From an uncultured Gammaproteobacteria bacterium (GTDB lineage: Bacteria; Pseudomonadota; Gammaproteobacteria; Arenicellales; UBA868): a stretch of DNA of 18,698 bases. Location: assembly GCA_913051905.1 (NCBI GenBank), contig CAJXBY010000038.1, positions 1 through 18,698 of the forward strand, in the 5' to 3' direction. The notes beneath the pieces were generated by a model, which did no database searches, was not told the DNA's origin, and worked only from the letters and a program-made list of their open reading frames with translations. This document shows positions 15,490 to 18,698 of this stretch, one piece after another. How positions within the stretch are numbered: the stretch's first letter is position 1; the number at the start of each line of letters is the position of its first letter. Both the position numbers and the translations under genes were made by a program.

Positions 15490-17085
15490 ATGCGAAAGTT
15501 CATATTACGCCGGATGACTTCACCAGCAAAAGCTGTCTTGGCAGCACTGGCCCTGGTGTTTAGTGGCGTCGTCAATGCTGGGGATAACGTTCTTAGATTT
15601 GCGGCTCATGCCGATCTGAAAAATACCGATCCGATCTGGACAACGGCGAAGATTTCCACAATGCACGGTTGGATGATTTACGACACCCTATTCGGTATCG
15701 ATTCCAACTATGTGCCTCAACCCCAGATGGTCGATACCTGGACTCGCAGTGATGACGGTCTGAACTGGACTTTCACTTTGCGCGCGGGAATGAAGTGGCA
15801 CGATGGTGATCCAGTGCGTGCCGCCGATGCCGTTGCATCCGTTAAGCGCTGGGGAAGCCGAGATGCCATGGGTATGAAGTTGATGGCCGTTGTCGACTAT
15901 TTTGAGCCGGACAACGAACTGACTTTTACGATGAAGCTCAATAAACCATTCGGAATGGTATTGCAGGCCCTTGCCAAGTCTTCGGCCAATATCCCATTCA
16001 TTATGAAGGAGGAAGTTGCTGCTAAATACGATGGATTCACCCAAGTACCAACCAATATTGGCTCAGGGCCATTTATGATGGTTGAAGAAGAATGGATACC
16101 CGGCAGTAAGGTTGTCTACAAGAAGTTTGAAGACTACATCCCAAGGGATGAGCCCGCCAACTTTTATTCAGGCGGTAAAAGGGTGCATGTAGACAAAGTT
16201 GAGTGGCTCTATATCCCAGATCAGACGACACAAATCAACGCATTGAATAATGCCGAAATCGATTTTCTTGAGGGGCCTTCATTGGATCTCCTGCCCCTGA
16301 TCTCTGATAATCCGGACATTACAGTCGCGCCGCTTCCTCAGAAATTCTCAGGGTGGATAGCCCTTAATCAATTGCATCCGCCATTCAATGATGTGCGGGC
16401 CCGTCGTGCCATGTCGTACCTGATCAATCAACACGAATACGTTCAGGCGATTATCGGTAATTCCGATCTTTACTCCGAATTCTGCGGCTCGTTATTTGTC
16501 TGCGGTATAAAGCCGTACGATTTTGAAGATGGTAGCGAAATGCTGCGTGCACACGATCCGGAAAAAGCGAAACAGCTTTTTGCCGAGGCAGGGTATAACG
16601 GCGAAAAGCTGATCTTGCTCGATCCCACAGACGTCCCGATCCTGCACGGCGCCACGTTGGTCACCGCTCAAAAGCTGCGCGAGATCGGAGTCAACGTCGA
16701 AACTCAGGCGATGGACTGGAGTACTCTCACGTCCCGTCGAGCTGAAACCAAAGCACCGTCGGAAGGGGGTTGGCACCTCTGGCACACTTGGTGGCCACAC
16801 CCGAACCTGATGGTGCCGGTGAGCCACCCGGGGTTAACCGGTGCCTGCGAAAAGGCTTGGTTCGGCTGGTCTTGCGATGAAGAACTTCAGGAGTACAGTT
16901 CTTCCTGGGTATTTGAGACGGATCCGGCGAAGCAAAGGGAAATTGCCCGCAAGCTTCAATTACGAGGGCATGATCAGGTGCCCTACGCATTTTATGGTCA
17001 ATGGGAAATGCCAACGGCGTTCCGAAATAATCTGAAGGGTGTATTACTCACGCCAACGCCTATTCTCTGGAATATTAGTAAGTAG
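15490..17085 (+). CDS. ABC transporter substrate-binding protein, family 5 (peptide/opine type)
   Basis: A 531-residue periplasmic solute-binding protein of the DppA/OppA family, which captures peptides, opines or similar compounds for an ABC importer. The N-terminus is a Sec signal peptide: RR-containing basic start, hydrophobic core (about 15-27) and a VNA cleavage site after residue 30. Then DNVLRFAAHADLKNTDPIWT, WTFTLRAGMKWHDGDPVRAADAV (in parts WTFTLRAGMKWHDG, PVRAADAV), NIGSGPFMM and VPYAFYGQW fit the family pattern. ATG at 15490 has a GGAGGA site seven bases upstream. Permease and ATPase genes do not follow: a strong hairpin does. Divergent from the S51 and amidase genes, so ligand delivery to those enzymes is a reasonable guess. 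The ligand cannot be read from sequence. Confidence 0.92.
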   Translation: MRKFILRRMTSPAKAVLAALALVFSGVVNAGDNVLRFAAHADLKNTDPIWTTAKISTMHGWMIYDTLFGIDSNYVPQPQMVDTWTRSDDGLNWTFTLRAGMKWHDGDPVRAADAVASVKRWGSRDAMGMKLMAVVDYFEPDNELTFTMKLNKPFGMVLQALAKSSANIPFIMKEEVAAKYDGFTQVPTNIGSGPFMMVEEEWIPGSKVVYKKFEDYIPRDEPANFYSGGKRVHVDKVEWLYIPDQTTQINALNNAEIDFLEGPSLDLLPLISDNPDITVAPLPQKFSGWIALNQLHPPFNDVRARRAMSYLINQHEYVQAIIGNSDLYSEFCGSLFVCGIKPYDFEDGSEMLRAHDPEKAKQLFAEAGYNGEKLILLDPTDVPILHGATLVTAQKLREIGVNVETQAMDWSTLTSRRAETKAPSEGGWHLWHTWWPHPNLMVPVSHPGLTGACEKAWFGWSCDEELQEYSSSWVFETDPAKQREIARKLQLRGHDQVPYAFYGQWEMPTAFRNNLKGVLLTPTPILWNISK

Positions 17086-17409
17086 TACCGAATGGGTTCA
17101 GCACATGCCGGCGACGTGGGTTTCCGTCGCCGGCATGTCTTTGTTGTAGCTCGCTATAGCGCCGGACTTCCACGCTGCTCTAAGAATGGCAGGTGAGTCA
17201 GATCTGCCTGGCAAACGATGTGGTATCTGTTGCTCCTGTCGTCACGTAACCCACCTGCGCTGTATTCAATAGCCCTAAACTCCACGCAGGGTTTATCGGA
17301 GATCAGGAAATCTCAAGGACGGCTGTTTCGAGTATCGTGACTCGCAGGTGGCCGAAAGCGACTATCATGAAAGTCAAGAGCCGGTTCAATACACTCCAGG
17401 AAAAGTATC
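17086..17409. other. Gene-free stretch after the binding-protein gene
   Basis: This 324-base region starts with the strong hairpin at 17103-17138. The rest presumably holds the promoter of the GST-like gene, but I see no convincing promoter boxes, repeats, tRNA or small conserved frame. Confidence 0.5.
17103..17138 (+). terminator. 14-bp perfect hairpin, rho-independent-type terminator
   Basis: ACATGCCGGCGACG (17103-17116) pairs without mismatch with CGTCGCCGGCATGT (17125-17138) around an eight-base loop and is followed by the T-rich CTTTGTTGT. It begins 18 bases after the binding-protein stop, marking the end of that transcript. Confidence 0.85.
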
Positions 17410-18009
17410 GTGAACATCACGCTGTATGAATCCGGCACCTCACGGTCCGCCCGTTGCCGCTGGACGCTTCTGGAAGCCGGAATCGCCTTCGAATCGGTGT
17501 CCAGGCCCAAACTCGTCGGCAGTGACGAGGTCAAGGCGCTGCGCCCGCTCGGCAAACTGCCGGTCGCGGTCATCGACGGCAGGCCCATTTTCGAGTCGGC
17601 TGCGATCTGTACTTATATCGCCGATCACGCGCCGGAGGCCGACTTGATCGCGAAGCCCGGCACCTGGGCCCGCGGCCAGCATGACCAGTGGACCTCGTTT
17701 GTGCTGACCGAGATGGAGGCCTGGCTGTGGAACACCGCGGTCAACAGCTACGTGCTGCCCGAAGCACGACGGATCGATGCCGGGTTCGAACAGAATGCCA
17801 TGATGTTTGAACGCTCCGCAGCGGCCTTGAACGATGTGCTTCTGCGTAAGGACTTTCTGGTTGAGGACCGCTTCACCGTCACCGACATCATCGCCGGCTG
17901 GACGGTGAACTGGGGCCGCCGCCAGGGCCTTATCGATCACCTGGGTGGGCTCAAGGCCTATGCCGAGCGCCTTCTGGAACGCCCGCTCTGCCCTTTTGCC
18001 AGAGAATAG
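17410..18009 (+). CDS. Glutathione S-transferase family protein
   Basis: A 199-residue GST-like protein, which would join glutathione to an electrophile, or isomerise or reduce a substrate with it, in the cytoplasm. The N-terminal thioredoxin-fold domain (1-75) shows ITLYESGTSRSARCRWTL with a candidate catalytic Ser (11 or 13), the cis-Pro in GKLPVAVIDG (Pro51) and the glutathione-binding ESAAI (62-66). The helical C-terminal domain contains FTVTDIIAGW, the N-capping box typical of GSTs. Start is GTG at 17410 with an AGGA site nearby. It lies 58 bases before the second M24 gene on the same strand, so the two may be co-transcribed. Class and substrate are not clear. Confidence 0.87.
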   Translation: MNITLYESGTSRSARCRWTLLEAGIAFESVSRPKLVGSDEVKALRPLGKLPVAVIDGRPIFESAAICTYIADHAPEADLIAKPGTWARGQHDQWTSFVLTEMEAWLWNTAVNSYVLPEARRIDAGFEQNAMMFERSAAALNDVLLRKDFLVEDRFTVTDIIAGWTVNWGRRQGLIDHLGGLKAYAERLLERPLCPFARE

Positions 18010-18067
18010 AAGCGTCTTCCCGTGTAGGACGTTGTACTGCCCTGATCCCCAGACAACAGGCCCGGCC

Positions 18068-18698
18068 ATGTCACCCGCTTACGCTGCATTCACCCCCGCG
18101 GAACACCGCGCCCGTCTCGCTAGAGCCAGGGAGACGCTCGGCAAAGCGGGTTTCGAGGTCTGCGTTTCGGTAGCGCCCGAGACCCACTATTACCTCGCAG
18201 GCTATGACGCCTGGGTGGGCGTCAACAGTCCGCAGGCGCTGATCTTCCCAATCGAGGGTAACGATGAACCCACCCTTGTGGTACGCAATGTCGACACCCG
18301 GCTGGCCACCGAGACCAGCTGGGTTTCGGATCTTCGCAGCTATCAGCTGTTTACCGATGACTTTGCAGGGCTCGTGGCTGGTGTTGCCCGTGAGAGGGGC
18401 TGGGCCGGCGGCCGGGTCGCAATGGAGCTTTCATCCTATACCCTGAACGCTGCGCTCTACACAGAATTGAGCGCAGCACTGGCGCCGGCAGAGATCGCCG
18501 ACGCGACCCGGATACTCGGCGATCTGAGAATCATTAAATCCGGCACCGAGATGGCGTATGTACGCGAGGCCGCGGGCCACGCCAATTTGGGGCTTGCGGC
18601 CGCACGGGATGCGTTGCGGGCGGGAGCGACCGAGATCGAAGTGGCTGCTGCAATCGAAAACGCGATGCGCTGTTCGGGCAGTGACTACTGGGCTATTC
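18068..18698 (+). CDS. M24 family (creatinase/Xaa-Pro-like) protein, 3' end missing
   Basis: First 210 codons of a second M24-type protein, open to the right edge. It has the creatinase N-terminal domain: FTPAEHRARLARARETLGKA, then VAPETHYYLAGYDAW, the pattern seen in ectoine-hydrolase-like and creatinase-like members. LRIIKSGTEMAYVREAAGHA marks the linker into the catalytic domain, whose key residues lie beyond the window, so metal-dependent peptidase and metal-free hydrolase cannot be told apart. ATG at 18068 has only a weak AGG-type site (ACAACAGG). The upstream GST-like gene ends 58 bases before. It is a paralogue in family terms of the M24 gene at 9813-10979, but the visible sequences are not close. 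Confidence 0.85.
   Translation, partial: MSPAYAAFTPAEHRARLARARETLGKAGFEVCVSVAPETHYYLAGYDAWVGVNSPQALIFPIEGNDEPTLVVRNVDTRLATETSWVSDLRSYQLFTDDFAGLVAGVARERGWAGGRVAMELSSYTLNAALYTELSAALAPAEIADATRILGDLRIIKSGTEMAYVREAAGHANLGLAAARDALRAGATEIEVAAAIENAMRCSGSDYWAI

Noticed and set aside
17440..18069. 209-codon minus-strand frame across the GST-like gene
   Set aside because: The + strand product has the full GST pattern; the antisense product has none.
1..18698. CRISPR arrays, insertion sequences, tRNA or rRNA genes, phage or defence genes
   Set aside because: No regularly spaced repeats, transposase or integrase sequence, cloverleaf-like or rRNA-like stretches were recognised by reading.

Overview
The window is GC-rich, densely coding bacterial DNA. 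Gene families, Shine-Dalgarno spacing and an RhlE-type helicase point to a proteobacterium, possibly an uncultured marine or environmental gamma- or alphaproteobacterium; no rRNA, tRNA or other taxonomic marker is present to settle this. No mobile element, CRISPR array, tRNA or rRNA was recognised. The content is mainly catabolic: hydrolases of peptide and amide bonds, CoA-linked enzymes, oxygenases and one secreted binding protein.

Left part (1-6998, all + strand): the 3' end of an M48 zinc metallopeptidase gene, a 415-base gene-free stretch, then six tightly packed genes that look like one operon. They encode an M19 (membrane dipeptidase-like) protein, an acetoacetate-decarboxylase-fold protein, a zinc-free MDR oxidoreductase, the alpha and beta subunits of an ADP-forming acyl-CoA synthetase (overlapping GTGA start/stop), and a double-hotdog MaoC/FAS1-like dehydratase (20-base overlap). 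Together they suggest hydrolysis, C-C or dehydration chemistry, enoyl reduction, CoA activation and hydration of an unknown acid. Several of these enzymes lack the residues that define the textbook activity, so the pathway may be undescribed.

Middle part (6999-12830): an RhlE-like DEAD-box helicase gene with a 352-base leader, flanked by two perfect palindromes. On the minus strand follow a creatinase/ectoine-hydrolase-like M24 gene and a luciferase-like monooxygenase gene. Divergent from these is a class IV (BCAT-type) aminotransferase gene, followed by a phytanoyl-CoA-dioxygenase-family gene.

Right part (12831-18698): a convergent terminator, then a minus-strand pair encoding an amidase-signature enzyme and an S51 cyanophycinase-like peptidase. 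Divergent from the pair is a family 5 (peptide-type) ABC substrate-binding protein gene ending in a strong 14-bp hairpin. A glutathione-S-transferase-like gene follows, and a second M24 creatinase-like gene runs off the window. The S51, amidase and binding protein could form a uptake-and-hydrolysis module for a peptide or amide, but no permease or ATPase gene is visible.
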